A DNA stretch of 64,000 nt, taken from the NCBI RefSeq assembly GCF_918741295.1, contig NZ_CAKKNB010000002.1:248001-312000 (forward strand), in the 5' to 3' direction. Within the stretch, counting starts at the first letter, position 1, and each line of letters starts with the position of its first letter. Position numbers and translations under genes: made by a program. The DNA is from Aquabacterium sp. CECT 9606 (GTDB taxonomy: Bacteria > Pseudomonadota > Gammaproteobacteria > Burkholderiales > Burkholderiaceae_C). Under the pieces are notes generated by a model, which worked only from the letters and a program-made list of their open reading frames with translations, ran no database searches and was not told the DNA's origin. Positions 18,169 through 27,892 of the stretch are shown one piece after another.

Positions 18169-18882
18169 ATGGAACTCAAGCTATTGCCCTTGTTGGCCTG
18201 CGCGCTGACCGCTGTTGCCTCTCCTGCCAGCCATGCGGCTGCCGTGGGCTGTGGCCGCTTCTTCACCTGCGAGTGGGTCGAGGACGCCAAAGAGGTCGGC
18301 GAGTTCAAGCTCACCTCCAATCAGCCGGTCAAGTTCGGGGGCTACAACCCTTTGTCCGACCAGAACTTCCCGGGCACCTTCACCGGCAATTTCTGGAAGC
18401 TCAAGATCGACCTGTTCAACGAAACCATCATGCCTGACCGGGGGGCGCAGGTCGTGATCAAGGGCAGCTTCCTGCACACCACCGCGCCGCACGCGGGGGA
18501 TGCCGATGAAGGCGGCCTCTACAAATTTGACTTGAAGATCAACCTGGGCAATGACCTGGTCAGGCAGCCTGGTGGAGGCGACCAGAGTTGGGAAATGCTC
18601 GCACACCCGCTCAAGCCCAATTTTGCGGATCAGCACCGCGACGCGTACGCCAGCCTGCTCAAGGGCACGCCCGCCAACCCCACCTACAAGACCTACGTGT
18701 TCAATGTGAAGGGGGTGCACACCGCTGATGCCATCTACAAGGGCACCTTCCCCACGCCAGTGCCCGAACCAGGTGTCTGGGCTCTGGCGGTTGGCGGGCT
18801 TGGCATGGTGCTGGGCGCGCGGTCATGGCGACGGCGTGTCATGAATGCGGGGACAGGGGCTATATATTATTGGGAGCGATGA
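18169..18882 (+). CDS. PEP-CTERM sorting domain protein
   Basis: 237 residues from the ATG at 18169, with GGAAAGG just upstream. Signal peptide to ~residue 22 (SHAAA). The mature part (VGCGRFFTCEWVEDAKEVGE, FTGNFWKLKIDLFNETIM, FVVIKGS-type VVIKGSFLHT) has one early Cys pair and reads as a beta-sandwich. The C-terminal sorting signal is TPVPEPGVWALAVGGLGMVL followed by GARSWRRR. Unusually, 14 more residues follow the arginine cluster (MNAGTGAIYYWER). The stop overlaps the start of a thioredoxin gene by ATGA, so the two are translationally coupled. Confidence 0.85.
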   Translation: MELKLLPLLACALTAVASPASHAAAVGCGRFFTCEWVEDAKEVGEFKLTSNQPVKFGGYNPLSDQNFPGTFTGNFWKLKIDLFNETIMPDRGAQVVIKGSFLHTTAPHAGDADEGGLYKFDLKINLGNDLVRQPGGGDQSWEMLAHPLKPNFADQHRDAYASLLKGTPANPTYKTYVFNVKGVHTADAIYKGTFPTPVPEPGVWALAVGGLGMVLGARSWRRRVMNAGTGAIYYWER

Positions 18883-19274
18883 ACCATGCCCCTGACCCCA
18901 GCCCGCTGAGCACCACTTTGACCCAGTTGGATGTGGTGTGCCTGTGTGCCGCCTGGTGTGGCACCTGTGGCGAATACGAGCCCATGTTCAAGGCGCTTCA
19001 AGCGGCCATGCCCGGGCACCGCTACCGCTGGATCGACATCGAGGACGAGTCAGACCTGGTGGGTGACATCGATGTGGAAACTTTCCCCACGCTGTTGGTG
19101 GCTCAGGAAGGCCAGGTGTTGTTCGCGGGGCCGGTGTTGCCTCGTCTGGGTGACGCGCAGCGCTTGATCGAAGCATTGTTGGCAAACCAGGCTTCGTCAG
19201 TGGCCCGCCACATGCCGGCTGATCAGCTCCAGGCCTATGAGGCGCTGGCCCGCGCATTGCGGTCGGGCCGCTAG
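18879..19274 (+). CDS. Thioredoxin-fold protein with CGTC active site
   Basis: 131 residues from the ATG at 18879, which overlaps the upstream PEP-CTERM stop. A short thioredoxin fold: LDVVCLCAAWCGTCGEYEPM holds the active site WCGTC (not the usual WCGPC), ending with the cis-proline segment DVETFPTLLVAQ and GPVLPRLGDAQRLI. No signal peptide, so it is cytoplasmic by sequence. An extra Cys pair-like VCLC precedes the active site. CxxC with Thr at the third position occurs in thioredoxin-like proteins rather than classical TrxA. Because of coupling, it may serve the Cys-containing PEP-CTERM partner before export, or the pairing may be incidental. Confidence 0.85.
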   Translation: MNHAPDPSPLSTTLTQLDVVCLCAAWCGTCGEYEPMFKALQAAMPGHRYRWIDIEDESDLVGDIDVETFPTLLVAQEGQVLFAGPVLPRLGDAQRLIEALLANQASSVARHMPADQLQAYEALARALRSGR

Positions 19275-19285
19275 GGCCTTCGACC

Positions 19286-21697
19286 TCAGATCATCGCCGC
19301 GAATTCAGTGCCCAGCCATTCGTGCGATGTGTCGGGCGGGGTCCAGCCGCGCACCCAGTTGGCGAAGTGCTCGCAGGGCATCGGGCGCGAGATCAGGAAG
19401 CCCTGGGCTTCGTCACACGACAGGCCGGCCAGCAGCTTCCAGGACTTGGCGTTCTCGACGCCTTCGGCCACCACGGTCAGGCCCAGGTTGTGGGCCAGAT
19501 CGACCGTGGAACGCACGATCTTGGCGTCTTGCAAGTCGCTTTCCATGTTCATCACGAAGGACTTGTCGATCTTGAGCTCGTCCACCGGCAAGCGCTTCAG
19601 ATAGGCCAGCGATGAATAGCCGGTGCCGAAGTCGTCGATCGACAGTTTCAGGCCCATGGCGTGCAGCTTGTTCAAGGTGACCAGCGCGCGTTGCGGGTCG
19701 TCCATGATGGCGCTTTCGGTGATCTCCATCACCAGCATCGCGGGGTTGACGCCATGCTGGCTGAGCAGCTTGTCCAGCTTGGCAGGCAGCTCCTGGTCCA
19801 TCAGGTCGCGGGTTGACAGGTTGATGGCGATCTTGAGCGGCATGCCCGCGTCGCTGAGCGACTTGCTGACGATGGCCGCCTGCTCGGTGATCCACGCGGT
19901 GAGCACGCGCACAAAACCAGTCTGCTCAGCAAACGGGATGAAGCGCATGGGCGGCACGATGCCACGGGTGGGGTGTTCCCACCGCATCAGGGCTTCGGCG
20001 CCAATGCACTGGCCGGTGTGCAGGCTGATTTTGGGTTGCAGGTACAGGCGCAGCTGGTGGTTGTCGACGGCGTAGCGCAACTCGCTCAGCAGGGTGAGCG
20101 ACTCTTCGCTGGTCGAATCCAGGCCCGGATGGTAGGTGACGGTGCCGGCCTGCTGCTGCTTGGCGGCGTACATGGCCACCTCGGCGCGGCTGAGCAGGGT
20201 GTCGGCTTCCAGGCCATGTTCGGGGGCGCTCGCGATGCCGATGCCAGCGCTCAAGTCGACCGTGTGGTCGTCCAGGGTGATGGGGCGCTCGAACGCGCGC
20301 AGGATGCGCTGCGACACGGGGTAGGCTTTTTGCGAGCTGGTGCCTTGCAACAAGATGGCGAACTCGTCGCCGCCCAGGCGGGCCAGCACGTCGCGCTCGC
20401 CCAGCACTTCGGTGGTCAGGCGTTCGGCCACGGAGCGCAGCAGGCGGTCGCCAAAGCGGTGGCCCAGCACGTCGTTGACGTGCTTGAAACGGTCCATGTC
20501 CAGCAGCAGCACGGTGCAAGGGGTGTTTTCTTCCTTGGCCCGCACGATGGCCTGGCGCAGGTCGTGGCGGAACTGTTCGCGGTTGGGCAGGTCGGTCAGC
20601 GCATCCTGGTAAGCCAGACGGCGGATCTCGCCTTCGCGGGTCTGGATGGCCTGGCGCATGGTCTCGAAAGACTGGGCCAGCTCGCCGATCTCATCGCGCG
20701 AGGACATCTTCACCTCGGCGCCGTAATCACCACGCTCCAGCCGGCGGGCCGAGTTGGACAAGATGCGCAAAGGCGTGGTGATGCGCCGCGCCGTGACATA
20801 GCTGCCAAAGCCGAACACCGCGATGCCGACGGCGCTGAGCAGCAGCAAGGTCAGCTTCAGCTCCATGTAGGGCGCCAGGGCTTGGTCCACCGAGCGCATC
20901 AGCAGGGCGGTGACGGGGGGCTGGCCGGGCGACCCTGGCAGGATGAGTTGGTGGCCGCTGTACTCGGCGTTGGCCACTTGCAAGGTCAGGCCGCTGCCGC
21001 CATCGCTGGTGGGCCGCGTCCAGGCCGTGGCCAGCGCAGGCCAGTCCTTGGGTTGCAGGGTGGCCAGGCTCACACGCCAGTCGCCATCGGGCTTGCGCAG
21101 CAGCAGCGACACGTCCAGGCCAGACAGGCCTTTCATGTCGGACAAGAGCTTGTCGCCAATGGGAAAGCCCATGCCCACCCAGCCGATGATGGCGGGTGCA
21201 CGCACGGGCACGGCCACGATCTGGTACGGCTGGCCATCGATGATCTCGACCTGGCGCTGGTCGCTGCCGGCGGCCACGGATTGGCGCGCATAGCGCTGCA
21301 CGGCCGCCAAGAAATGATCGGGCGACTGGATGGTGCTGGCCCGCACATTGAATTGGTCGTCGGTGAAGACGGCGGCGCTGGCCTTGATGCGGTCTCCGTG
21401 GTTGAGCAGGGCTGACCGCAAGGTCTCCTGGTCACCGGTGGCCACCGCCGAGCGAAAGCCGTAGTCGGCCGACAGCACGCGCGTGGCCTGGGCCAGGTTG
21501 TCGGCGTTCTGGCTGAGCAGGCGCAGGAACACTTTCTCGCCGGTCAGCAATTCAGTGTGGATGGAGGCGCGGGCGTTGCGATCGATGCTGTCCTGGATGA
21601 ACCAGTAGCTCACAGCCTGCACCACGATCAGCAAACCCAGGTAAACCGCCACGATGCGGGCCTGCAGGCGACGTGGGTTGAAGAAGGCGGGCAGCAT
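19286..21697 (-). CDS. Membrane-anchored HAMP-GGDEF-EAL cyclic-di-GMP protein
   Basis: 803 residues. TM1 ~13-33, a periplasmic double-Cache-like sensor ~35-285 (VFTDDQFNVRASTIQSPDHF, YQIVAVPVRAPAIIGWVGMG), TM2 ~287-307, HAMP ~308-360 (RRITTPLRILSNSARRLERG, SRDEIGELAQSF), GGDEF ~370-535 with intact LARLGGDEFAILL, and EAL ~545-795 with GAEALMRWEHPTRG, ITESAIMDDP and IDDFGTGYSSLAYL. Both catalytic signatures look functional. It faces the thioredoxin gene tail to tail, 11 bases apart. A short frame upstream (21703-21894) may be cotranscribed. Confidence 0.93.
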   Translation of the reverse strand: MLPAFFNPRRLQARIVAVYLGLLIVVQAVSYWFIQDSIDRNARASIHTELLTGEKVFLRLLSQNADNLAQATRVLSADYGFRSAVATGDQETLRSALLNHGDRIKASAAVFTDDQFNVRASTIQSPDHFLAAVQRYARQSVAAGSDQRQVEIIDGQPYQIVAVPVRAPAIIGWVGMGFPIGDKLLSDMKGLSGLDVSLLLRKPDGDWRVSLATLQPKDWPALATAWTRPTSDGGSGLTLQVANAEYSGHQLILPGSPGQPPVTALLMRSVDQALAPYMELKLTLLLLSAVGIAVFGFGSYVTARRITTPLRILSNSARRLERGDYGAEVKMSSRDEIGELAQSFETMRQAIQTREGEIRRLAYQDALTDLPNREQFRHDLRQAIVRAKEENTPCTVLLLDMDRFKHVNDVLGHRFGDRLLRSVAERLTTEVLGERDVLARLGGDEFAILLQGTSSQKAYPVSQRILRAFERPITLDDHTVDLSAGIGIASAPEHGLEADTLLSRAEVAMYAAKQQQAGTVTYHPGLDSTSEESLTLLSELRYAVDNHQLRLYLQPKISLHTGQCIGAEALMRWEHPTRGIVPPMRFIPFAEQTGFVRVLTAWITEQAAIVSKSLSDAGMPLKIAINLSTRDLMDQELPAKLDKLLSQHGVNPAMLVMEITESAIMDDPQRALVTLNKLHAMGLKLSIDDFGTGYSSLAYLKRLPVDELKIDKSFVMNMESDLQDAKIVRSTVDLAHNLGLTVVAEGVENAKSWKLLAGLSCDEAQGFLISRPMPCEHFANWVRGWTPPDTSHEWLGTEFAAMI

Positions 21698-21702
21698 GAG
21701 GG

Positions 21703-21894
21703 TCAGCGGGCGGTGTGGGGCTCAGTGCACCAGAGCTTGAGGGCTTCGGACAGCCAGGCGCCACTGGTGGGTGCTGGCGTGGTCACGGTCTTGCCGGGAT
21801 GGCTGGCGGCAGTGGGCGGTGAGGCCAGCCTGGTCGAGCGCGAAGTCGCGGGGGCTTTGGCGCCTGCACTGACTTGATCGAACTGCTGTTTCAT
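21703..21894 (-). CDS. Possible small protein upstream of the GGDEF-EAL gene
   Basis: 63 residues if started at the ATG at 21894 (MKQQFDQVSAGAKAPATSRS). Serine-, threonine- and proline-rich in the middle, ending SGAWLSEALKLWCTEPHTAR. Its stop is 5 bases before the start of the GGDEF-EAL gene, a spacing typical of operon partners. No domain, signal peptide or ribosome-binding site is convincing, and no family is recognised. It could be a chance frame. Confidence 0.3.
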   Translation of the reverse strand: MKQQFDQVSAGAKAPATSRSTRLASPPTAASHPGKTVTTPAPTSGAWLSEALKLWCTEPHTAR

Positions 21895-22015
21895 ACCGCG
21901 CCTCATTGCTCCAGAGATCTTTATCCGACCCATGGAATATCGGCATTGGCGGTGAGGTCTTGATGGGCTTGTGCGTGGTCATGGCGGTGCGGGGCCCTTC
22001 AGATCGTGACGGCTG

Positions 22016-23371
22016 TCACGCAGCGGGGTTTGGCGGTGGCGCTGAGGTGATGTGCCGGAACTGCTGGTCCAGGCGCTGGAAGAAGTCCTGCACCGCGCTT
22101 TCGTCAGTTTCGTCGTTTTGGAACGCCACGGTGAAAAACAGCTTGCCGCCCAAGTTGACCAGGGCCAGCAGCAAGGCCGTGCTGAGCGTGGCGGGCCAGA
22201 TTTCGGTGAAGCGCGCCTGGGCGTCTTTCGGGTGGATGGCTTCGACGTTGCCCAGGTTGGTGAAGTGGCAGCTGAGCACCGGCAGCGAGCCCTTGGCCTT
22301 GGACTTCACGATGAAGTGGCTGTACAGCGTGCGGCCCATCCAGGGCAGGATTTCGTAGAACATGAGAGGAAGTGCGTACTCACGTCTTTCGTACCGTGAC
22401 AGGTGATCCTTGACCTGGCTCTCGACCGACTGGACTTGCGCGGCCAAGGTGTCTTTCGCGCCAGAGCGCACCGTGAACGAGGACACGAAGTTGCCGAACT
22501 CGGGCTGCTTTCCTTCCGGGAAATAGCGTCGCAAATCGACCGAAATCCGGATGGCCGACACCGCCTGCGGGTTGTGGGGCTCCAGCGTGAGGAAAGCATT
22601 GGCCATCACCGCGACGACCAAGTTGTTGACGGTGGTGCCGGTCTGCTTGGCGATCACCTTGAGCTGGTCCGAGGTGCAGGGCAGCGCGTGGTAGCGGACG
22701 CTGGTGGTGGTGTAGCGCTCGCTGCGGCGGCTCGCCAGGGTGATGATCTTCTGGCCGCGGCTGCCTTGCTCATCACGTTTTTTGTTGCGCCACCAGCCCT
22801 GGATGCTGGCCGGCCACTGCGTCCACTTGTGTGGCGTGACGGCGGCCACCATGCTGGATGATTCGAGTGGCAAGCCCTTGATGGGCTGGCCGCTGAGCCG
22901 GCCGAGCAGCGCCGCCAACATGTGCACGATCGAGCGGCCATCGCCGATGATGTGGTGCACGGAAAACACCAGGAGGGGCGTGGTCTCGTGCGGGATGAAA
23001 CGGGCGCGCCAGGGCAGGCCGCGTTCCAGTGACAAGGGCTCGTTGAGGAAGGCGCTGTGGAAGTGCTCCAGCGCGGCGCGTGAACTGGCGTCGATGCCGG
23101 GTTGCACGCGGTAGGCGTCGTCGAAGAGCTGGTCCAGCCACAGGTCATCGGGCAGGATGCGCAGCTTGTAGGTGAAGGCGGTGGGCACGATCACCCCTCG
23201 CATGCGCGGGTAGGCGGTGGTCAACTCGCGCAGGGCTTGCCTCAACAGGGCCTCGTCGACTGGGCGGTCGAAGCGCATCATGAAAGGCATGTTGATGGGG
23301 CCGAGGTAGCCTTCTCCGGCCCAGTACATGTGCTCGGATCGGTTCAGGGGAACCAAGGTGGCGTCGCTCAA
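22016..23371 (-). CDS. Condensation / wax-ester-synthase-like acyltransferase
   Basis: About 451 residues from a proposed TTG start at 23371 (LSDATLVPLNRSEHMYWAGE); the frame extends to an ATG at 23452, but that stretch contains a TATATT element and is probably promoter. The active-site motif HHxxxDG is present as VHHIIGDGRS, the hallmark of the BAHD/condensation/WES-DGAT superfamily that transfers acyl groups between thioesters and alcohols or amines. Later conserved pieces are TVNNLVVAVMANAFL, ISVDLRRYFP and LPVLSCHFTNLGNV. It is a stand-alone domain with no NRPS neighbours. Substrate unknown; a lipid or polyketide-type acyl transfer is most likely. Start choice is uncertain. Confidence 0.75.
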   Translation of the reverse strand: MSDATLVPLNRSEHMYWAGEGYLGPINMPFMMRFDRPVDEALLRQALRELTTAYPRMRGVIVPTAFTYKLRILPDDLWLDQLFDDAYRVQPGIDASSRAALEHFHSAFLNEPLSLERGLPWRARFIPHETTPLLVFSVHHIIGDGRSIVHMLAALLGRLSGQPIKGLPLESSSMVAAVTPHKWTQWPASIQGWWRNKKRDEQGSRGQKIITLASRRSERYTTTSVRYHALPCTSDQLKVIAKQTGTTVNNLVVAVMANAFLTLEPHNPQAVSAIRISVDLRRYFPEGKQPEFGNFVSSFTVRSGAKDTLAAQVQSVESQVKDHLSRYERREYALPLMFYEILPWMGRTLYSHFIVKSKAKGSLPVLSCHFTNLGNVEAIHPKDAQARFTEIWPATLSTALLLALVNLGGKLFFTVAFQNDETDESAVQDFFQRLDQQFRHITSAPPPNPAA

Positions 23372-23492
23372 GGGATGCTTTCTTTTTAATGCCAGTCGTT
23401 CCGCAATATAACAAGCGGCCCAAGGGGCCGGCGTGCGGATTTTCCAGCGCAAGCATGGCCAATTCAGGCGATGCTGCGGCGCACCAAGGCGT

Positions 23493-24560
23493 TCAGTGCT
23501 GGGGCGCGAGCTGACGGCAGAGCATCAGGGCCAGGCGGCGCAAGGCTTCCCAGGGGTCTTCCGGCCACTGGGGGTGGCGCAGGCCCTTCACGATGCCATC
23601 GACCGTGCTGGCGGCGGTCACCAGGCGGGCCAGGTTGGGGCTTTTCAGGCGCGGCAGCACGCGCTCAAACAGGCGCTCGCGCGGGCCCCAGACACGCTGC
23701 TCACGCAGCACCATGGGCAGGGGCTTGCCGGCGTCCAGGGCGGCACGGCTGCGGTGCAGGGCCATGATCTCTTCCGACAAAGCCCAGTGCACCAGCACGG
23801 CGGCTTCGCCTTCGGCGTGCAGGCCATCGATCATGCGCAGGGTGCGTTGCACCTGGCCCGACAGCACCGCGTCGCTGAGCTTGAAGACGTTGAAGCGGGC
23901 CACGTCGACCACGGCTTCTTCGATCTGATCGATGGTGATGACCCCAGGCGGGTGCAGCAAACCAAGCTTGGCGACTTCCTGGTGGGCGGCCAGCAGGTTG
24001 CCCTCGACCCGGTCGGCGAAAAAGGCCAAGGCGCGTTGGCCAGCCTCGCCGGGTTCGACCTGCTGACCTTGGGCGGACAGTCGCTGGGCGATCCACAAGG
24101 GCAGGGCGTTGCGCTCGATGGGGTCGCAGCGCAGGGTCACGCCAGCGTTGTCGAGCGCAGTGAACCAGGCGCTGGTGGTCTGGGTTTTGTCCAGCCGGGG
24201 CAGGGTGATGACGGTGAGCACGCTGTCGTCGTTGGCGTGGCGCTCGCAATAGCTTTGCAGGGCCACGGAGCCATCCTTGCCGGGCTTGCCGGAGGGAATG
24301 CGGATCTCCATCAACTGCTTGTCGCCGAACAGGGACATGGCGCTGCCCGCGCCGAGCAGGCTGGACCAGTCGAAATAAGCGCCCGACACGGTGTGCACCT
24401 GCCGCTCGGTGTAGCCCGCCACGCGGCCCGCCGCGCGGAGGGTGTCCAGCGCTTCTTGGGCAAGCAGGGGCTCGTCGCCGTAGACGGTGTAGATAGGCTT
24501 GAGGCCGCTGGGCCCGACCTTGCTCAGGTGGGCGGCCAGTTGGTCCAGGCGCAGTTGCAT
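23493..24560 (-). CDS. holA: DNA polymerase III subunit delta
   Basis: 355 residues. The clamp-loader delta subunit opens the beta clamp. Recognisable HolA pieces: LKPIYTVYGDEPLLAQEALD near the N-terminus, FDWSSLLGAGSAMSLFGDKQ, FADRVEGNLLAAHQEVAKLG and AVVDVARFNVFKLSDAVLSG in the middle, and the C-terminal collar segment. Length fits the family (~340). It starts 7 bases after the lptE stop; the order leuS-lptE-holA on one strand is common in proteobacteria and supports all three assignments. Confidence 0.95.
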   Translation of the reverse strand: MQLRLDQLAAHLSKVGPSGLKPIYTVYGDEPLLAQEALDTLRAAGRVAGYTERQVHTVSGAYFDWSSLLGAGSAMSLFGDKQLMEIRIPSGKPGKDGSVALQSYCERHANDDSVLTVITLPRLDKTQTTSAWFTALDNAGVTLRCDPIERNALPLWIAQRLSAQGQQVEPGEAGQRALAFFADRVEGNLLAAHQEVAKLGLLHPPGVITIDQIEEAVVDVARFNVFKLSDAVLSGQVQRTLRMIDGLHAEGEAAVLVHWALSEEIMALHRSRAALDAGKPLPMVLREQRVWGPRERLFERVLPRLKSPNLARLVTAASTVDGIVKGLRHPQWPEDPWEALRRLALMLCRQLAPQH

Positions 24561-24567
24561 GCTCGGG

Positions 24568-25152
24568 TCAGGGCGTGGCCAGTTGTTCGGGCCGGACGAC
24601 GGCCAAGCGGCGCATGACCTGCTGGACGATGTCGGTCTGCATGGCGCGGTGCATGGCGGCCGATTCGTCGATCTTGGCCAGGGCGTCTTTTTCGTTGTAG
24701 GGCAGGTCGTTGGTCAGCAGCAGCTCGGTGGGCAGGATCAGCAGGGTGCCATCGGCGCGCGTGAGCTGGAACCTGAAGCGGGTGCGCAAGGACAAGTCAC
24801 GCACCTGGCTGAAGGCGGTGATGGAGGCGACGGCCTGCTCACGGGTGTCCGACAAGGCTTGCAGCACCACGTGCGTGCTCAGGATGCGCGGGCTGGACGC
24901 GGCGCCGCTGGCCGGTACGTTCTGTTGCGCCGCCGCGGCGGCCGTGCTTTCGACCACCGAGACGCCAGCGTCTTCGAGGGCCTTGGCCAGCTCGGCCGCG
25001 AGCGGCGAGTTGGCGGCAAACCCCGCCAACTGCACGCTCTTGAAGGCCAGGTTGGGCGCACGGCGCAACTCGAAGCCGCAGCCGGACAGGCCGACCACGG
25101 CAGCACTGGCCGACAAGGCCAGGAGGGACAAGGTGAAGGTGCGGCGGTTCAT
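24568..25152 (-). CDS. lptE: LPS-assembly lipoprotein LptE
   Basis: 194 residues from the ATG at 25152 (MNRRTFTLSLLALSASAA). A lipoprotein signal with lipobox LSGC gives an acylated Cys at ~25, followed by GFELRRAPNLAFKSVQLAGF, the usual LptE beginning. LptE plugs the LptD barrel and aids LPS insertion in the outer membrane. The Ala-rich insert ESTAAAAAQQNVPASGAASS is a loop. It lies 10 bases after leuS and 7 before holA, the conserved operon order. Confidence 0.93.
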   Translation of the reverse strand: MNRRTFTLSLLALSASAAVVGLSGCGFELRRAPNLAFKSVQLAGFAANSPLAAELAKALEDAGVSVVESTAAAAAQQNVPASGAASSPRILSTHVVLQALSDTREQAVASITAFSQVRDLSLRTRFRFQLTRADGTLLILPTELLLTNDLPYNEKDALAKIDESAAMHRAMQTDIVQQVMRRLAVVRPEQLATP

Positions 25153-25162
25153 GTTGGGCACC

Positions 25163-27883
25163 TTACACCACCACGTTGACCAGGCGGCCGGGCACCACGA
25201 TGATCTTCTTGGGCGGCTTGCCTTCGCTGAACCTGGCCACGTCTTCGCTGGCCAGGGCGGCGGCTTCGATGGCGGCCTTGTCGGCGGTGGCACTGACCTT
25301 GATCGAACCGCGCAGCTTGCCGTTCACCTGCAGCATCAGCTCGATCTCATCTTGCACCAGGGCGGTCTCATCCACACCGGGCCAGGCCACGTCCAGCAGC
25401 TCGCCACAGCAGGCGACGTAGCCCAGGTCGGTCCACAGCACGTGGCTGATGTGCGGACACACGGGGGCCAGCAGGCGCAGCAGGATGCTCACGCATTCGG
25501 CCAAGGCGGCGCTGTTCTCAGGTGTGGCGGGCAGCTTGGCGGCTTCCAGCGTGTTCAGCATCTTCATGAGCGCCGACACCACGGTGTTGTACTGCATGCG
25601 CTCGTAGTCGTAATTGGCCTGGCGCAGGATGTGGTGGATCTCGCGGCGCAGGGTCTTGGCCTCGTCTGAAAAGGCCACGGGCTGCGTGCGGTCCACGTCG
25701 AAGCCGGGCTTGATCAGCTCGGCATTGCGCGTCACGAAGTTCCACACGCGCTTGATGAAGCGGTGCGCGCCTTCCACGCCCGAATCATTCCATTCCAGCG
25801 TCTGTTCGGGTGGCGAGGCGAACATGACAAACAGGCGGGCCGTGTCGGCGCCGTATTGCTCGATCAGCTCCTGCGGGTCCACGCCGTTGTTCTTGGACTT
25901 GGACATGGTGCCGATGCCGCCGTAATCCACCATCGAGCCATCGGACTTGAGCTTGGCGCCCACGACGACTTTGCCGCCGTCGTCCATCACGTTCTCGACC
26001 TCGTGCGGCCAGAAGTACTCGACGCCGCCCTGCGCGGTCTTGCGCGAGTAGATGTGGTTGAGCACCATGCCCTGCGTCAGCAGTTTCTTGAAGGGCTCGT
26101 CGACCTTGGTCAGTCCCAGGTCACGCATCACCTTGGTCCAGAAGCGCGCGTACAGCAGGTGCAGGATGGCGTGTTCGATGCCACCGATGTACTGGTCCAT
26201 GCCACGGTCGCCGGGGGCGTTGGCCGCGCCCATCCAGTACTCGGTGCGCTCGTCGACCATGCTCGATGCGTTGTCCGCGGCGGTGTAGCGCAGGAAGTAC
26301 CAGGACGAATCCACGAAGGTGTCCATGGTGTCGGTTTCGCGCTGGGCCGGCTTGCCGCACTTCGGGCAGCCCACGTTCAGGAAGTCGGGGCGCAACTTGA
26401 GCGGGTTGCCGCTGCCATCGGGCACCACGTCTTCGGGCAGAACCACGGGCAGGTCTTTCTCGGGCACGGGCACGGGGCCGCAATCACCACAGTGGATGAT
26501 GGGGATGGGCGTGCCCCAGTAGCGCTGGCGGCTGATGCCCCAGTCGCGCAGGCGCCAGGTGGTTTTCTTCTCGCCGATGCCCTGGGCGGACAGCAGTTCG
26601 GCGACCTTGTTCACGGCCTCTTTGTGGGCGAGTCCGTTGAGCACGCCGCTGTTGACGCACACGCCCTTTTGCTTGTCGCCGTAGCTGTCCTTCCAGGCGG
26701 CGGTGTCGAAGGCCTCGCCTTCCACGGCGATCACTTGCTTGATCGCGATGCCGTACTTCTTGGCGAACGCGAAGTCGCGCTCGTCGTGTGCGGGCACGCC
26801 CATCACGGCGCCGTCGCCATAAGACATCAGCACGTAGTTGCCGACCCAGACCTCGACCTGGTCGCCGGTCAAGGGGTGTTTGACGAACAGGCCCGTGGGC
26901 TGGCCCTTCTTTTCTTGCGTGGCCAGCTCGGCTTCGGTGGTGCCGCCGGTCTGGCATTCTTCGATGAAGGCCTGCAGCTTGGGGTTGGATGCGGCCGCGT
27001 GCGTGGCCAGGGGGTGCTCGGGCGCCACGGCGCAGAAGGTCACGCCCATGATGGTGTCGGCGCGCGTGGTGAAGACCCACAGCTGGCCGTGGTTGATCAA
27101 GGCACCATCAGTACCCCGGATGTCGTGCTTGAACGCGAAGCGCACGCCTTCACTCTTGCCGATCCAGTTTTCCTGCATCACGCGCACGCGCTCGGGCCAG
27201 CCGGACAGGTAGTTCGGGTCTTCGGGGTTGGCCACCGCGCTCAGCAGCTCATCCGCGTATTTGACGATGTTCAGGTAGTAGCCAGGGATCTCACGCTTTT
27301 CAACGGGCGCGCCCGAGCGCCAGCCCTTGCCGTCGATCACCTGCTCGTTGGCCAGCACGGTCTGGTCGACCGGGTCCCAGTTCACGGTTTGTGTGCGGCG
27401 CTCGGCGATGCCGGCTTCCAGCATCTTCAGGAACAGCCACTGGTTCCACTTGTAGTACGACGGCTGGCAGGTGGCGACCTCGCGCGACCAGTCGATCGCC
27501 AGGCCCATCGCCTTCATCTGCTTCTTCATGTAAGCGATGTTGTCGTAGGTCCATTGCGCGGGCGGCACCTTGTTCTTGAAGGCGGCGTTCTCGGCGGGCA
27601 GGCCGAAGGCGTCCCAGCCCATGGGCATCAGCACGTTGTGACCGTTCATGCGCAGGTGGCGCGTGAGCATGTCGTTGATCGTGTAGTTGCGCACGTGGCC
27701 CATGTGCAGCTTGCCGCTGGGGTAGGGCAGCATGGAGCAGGCGTAGAAGGGCTTCTTGTTCTTGTCTTCGGTGACGCGGTAGGCGTCGCGCTCGTTCCAG
27801 TGCTGCTGGGCCCGTGCTTCGACCGTGCTGGGATCGTAGGACTGCTGGTCGGCAGGTGCGGGGGGCGTTGTAGAAGAGGTCAT
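25163..27883 (-). CDS. leuS: Leucyl-tRNA synthetase
   Basis: 906 residues from the ATG at 27883 ([14 protein letters not shown]). Class I aminoacyl-tRNA synthetase charging tRNA-Leu. The HIGH motif appears as [15 protein letters not shown] (~residues 55-70) and KMSKS as [13 protein letters not shown] (~residue 650). The connective editing domain is present ([20 protein letters not shown], and [15 protein letters not shown] with the editing Asp). A zinc-ribbon-like CPKCGK lies before the [13 protein letters not shown] segment. Full length for the bacterial family. The leader upstream contains a terminator-like hairpin (27893-27930), suggesting transcriptional attenuation. Confidence 0.97.
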   Translation of the reverse strand: MTSSTTPPAPADQQSYDPSTVEARAQQHWNERDAYRVTEDKNKKPFYACSMLPYPSGKLHMGHVRNYTINDMLTRHLRMNGHNVLMPMGWDAFGLPAENAAFKNKVPPAQWTYDNIAYMKKQMKAMGLAIDWSREVATCQPSYYKWNQWLFLKMLEAGIAERRTQTVNWDPVDQTVLANEQVIDGKGWRSGAPVEKREIPGYYLNIVKYADELLSAVANPEDPNYLSGWPERVRVMQENWIGKSEGVRFAFKHDIRGTDGALINHGQLWVFTTRADTIMGVTFCAVAPEHPLATHAAASNPKLQAFIEECQTGGTTEAELATQEKKGQPTGLFVKHPLTGDQVEVWVGNYVLMSYGDGAVMGVPAHDERDFAFAKKYGIAIKQVIAVEGEAFDTAAWKDSYGDKQKGVCVNSGVLNGLAHKEAVNKVAELLSAQGIGEKKTTWRLRDWGISRQRYWGTPIPIIHCGDCGPVPVPEKDLPVVLPEDVVPDGSGNPLKLRPDFLNVGCPKCGKPAQRETDTMDTFVDSSWYFLRYTAADNASSMVDERTEYWMGAANAPGDRGMDQYIGGIEHAILHLLYARFWTKVMRDLGLTKVDEPFKKLLTQGMVLNHIYSRKTAQGGVEYFWPHEVENVMDDGGKVVVGAKLKSDGSMVDYGGIGTMSKSKNNGVDPQELIEQYGADTARLFVMFASPPEQTLEWNDSGVEGAHRFIKRVWNFVTRNAELIKPGFDVDRTQPVAFSDEAKTLRREIHHILRQANYDYERMQYNTVVSALMKMLNTLEAAKLPATPENSAALAECVSILLRLLAPVCPHISHVLWTDLGYVACCGELLDVAWPGVDETALVQDEIELMLQVNGKLRGSIKVSATADKAAIEAAALASEDVARFSEGKPPKKIIVVPGRLVNVVV

Positions 27884-27892
27884 GGTGCGCCG

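Noticed and set aside
19973-21415. 480-residue plus-strand frame opposite the HAMP-GGDEF-EAL gene
   Set aside because: Antisense of intact catalytic domains; Gln/Ala/His-rich with no recognisable fold.
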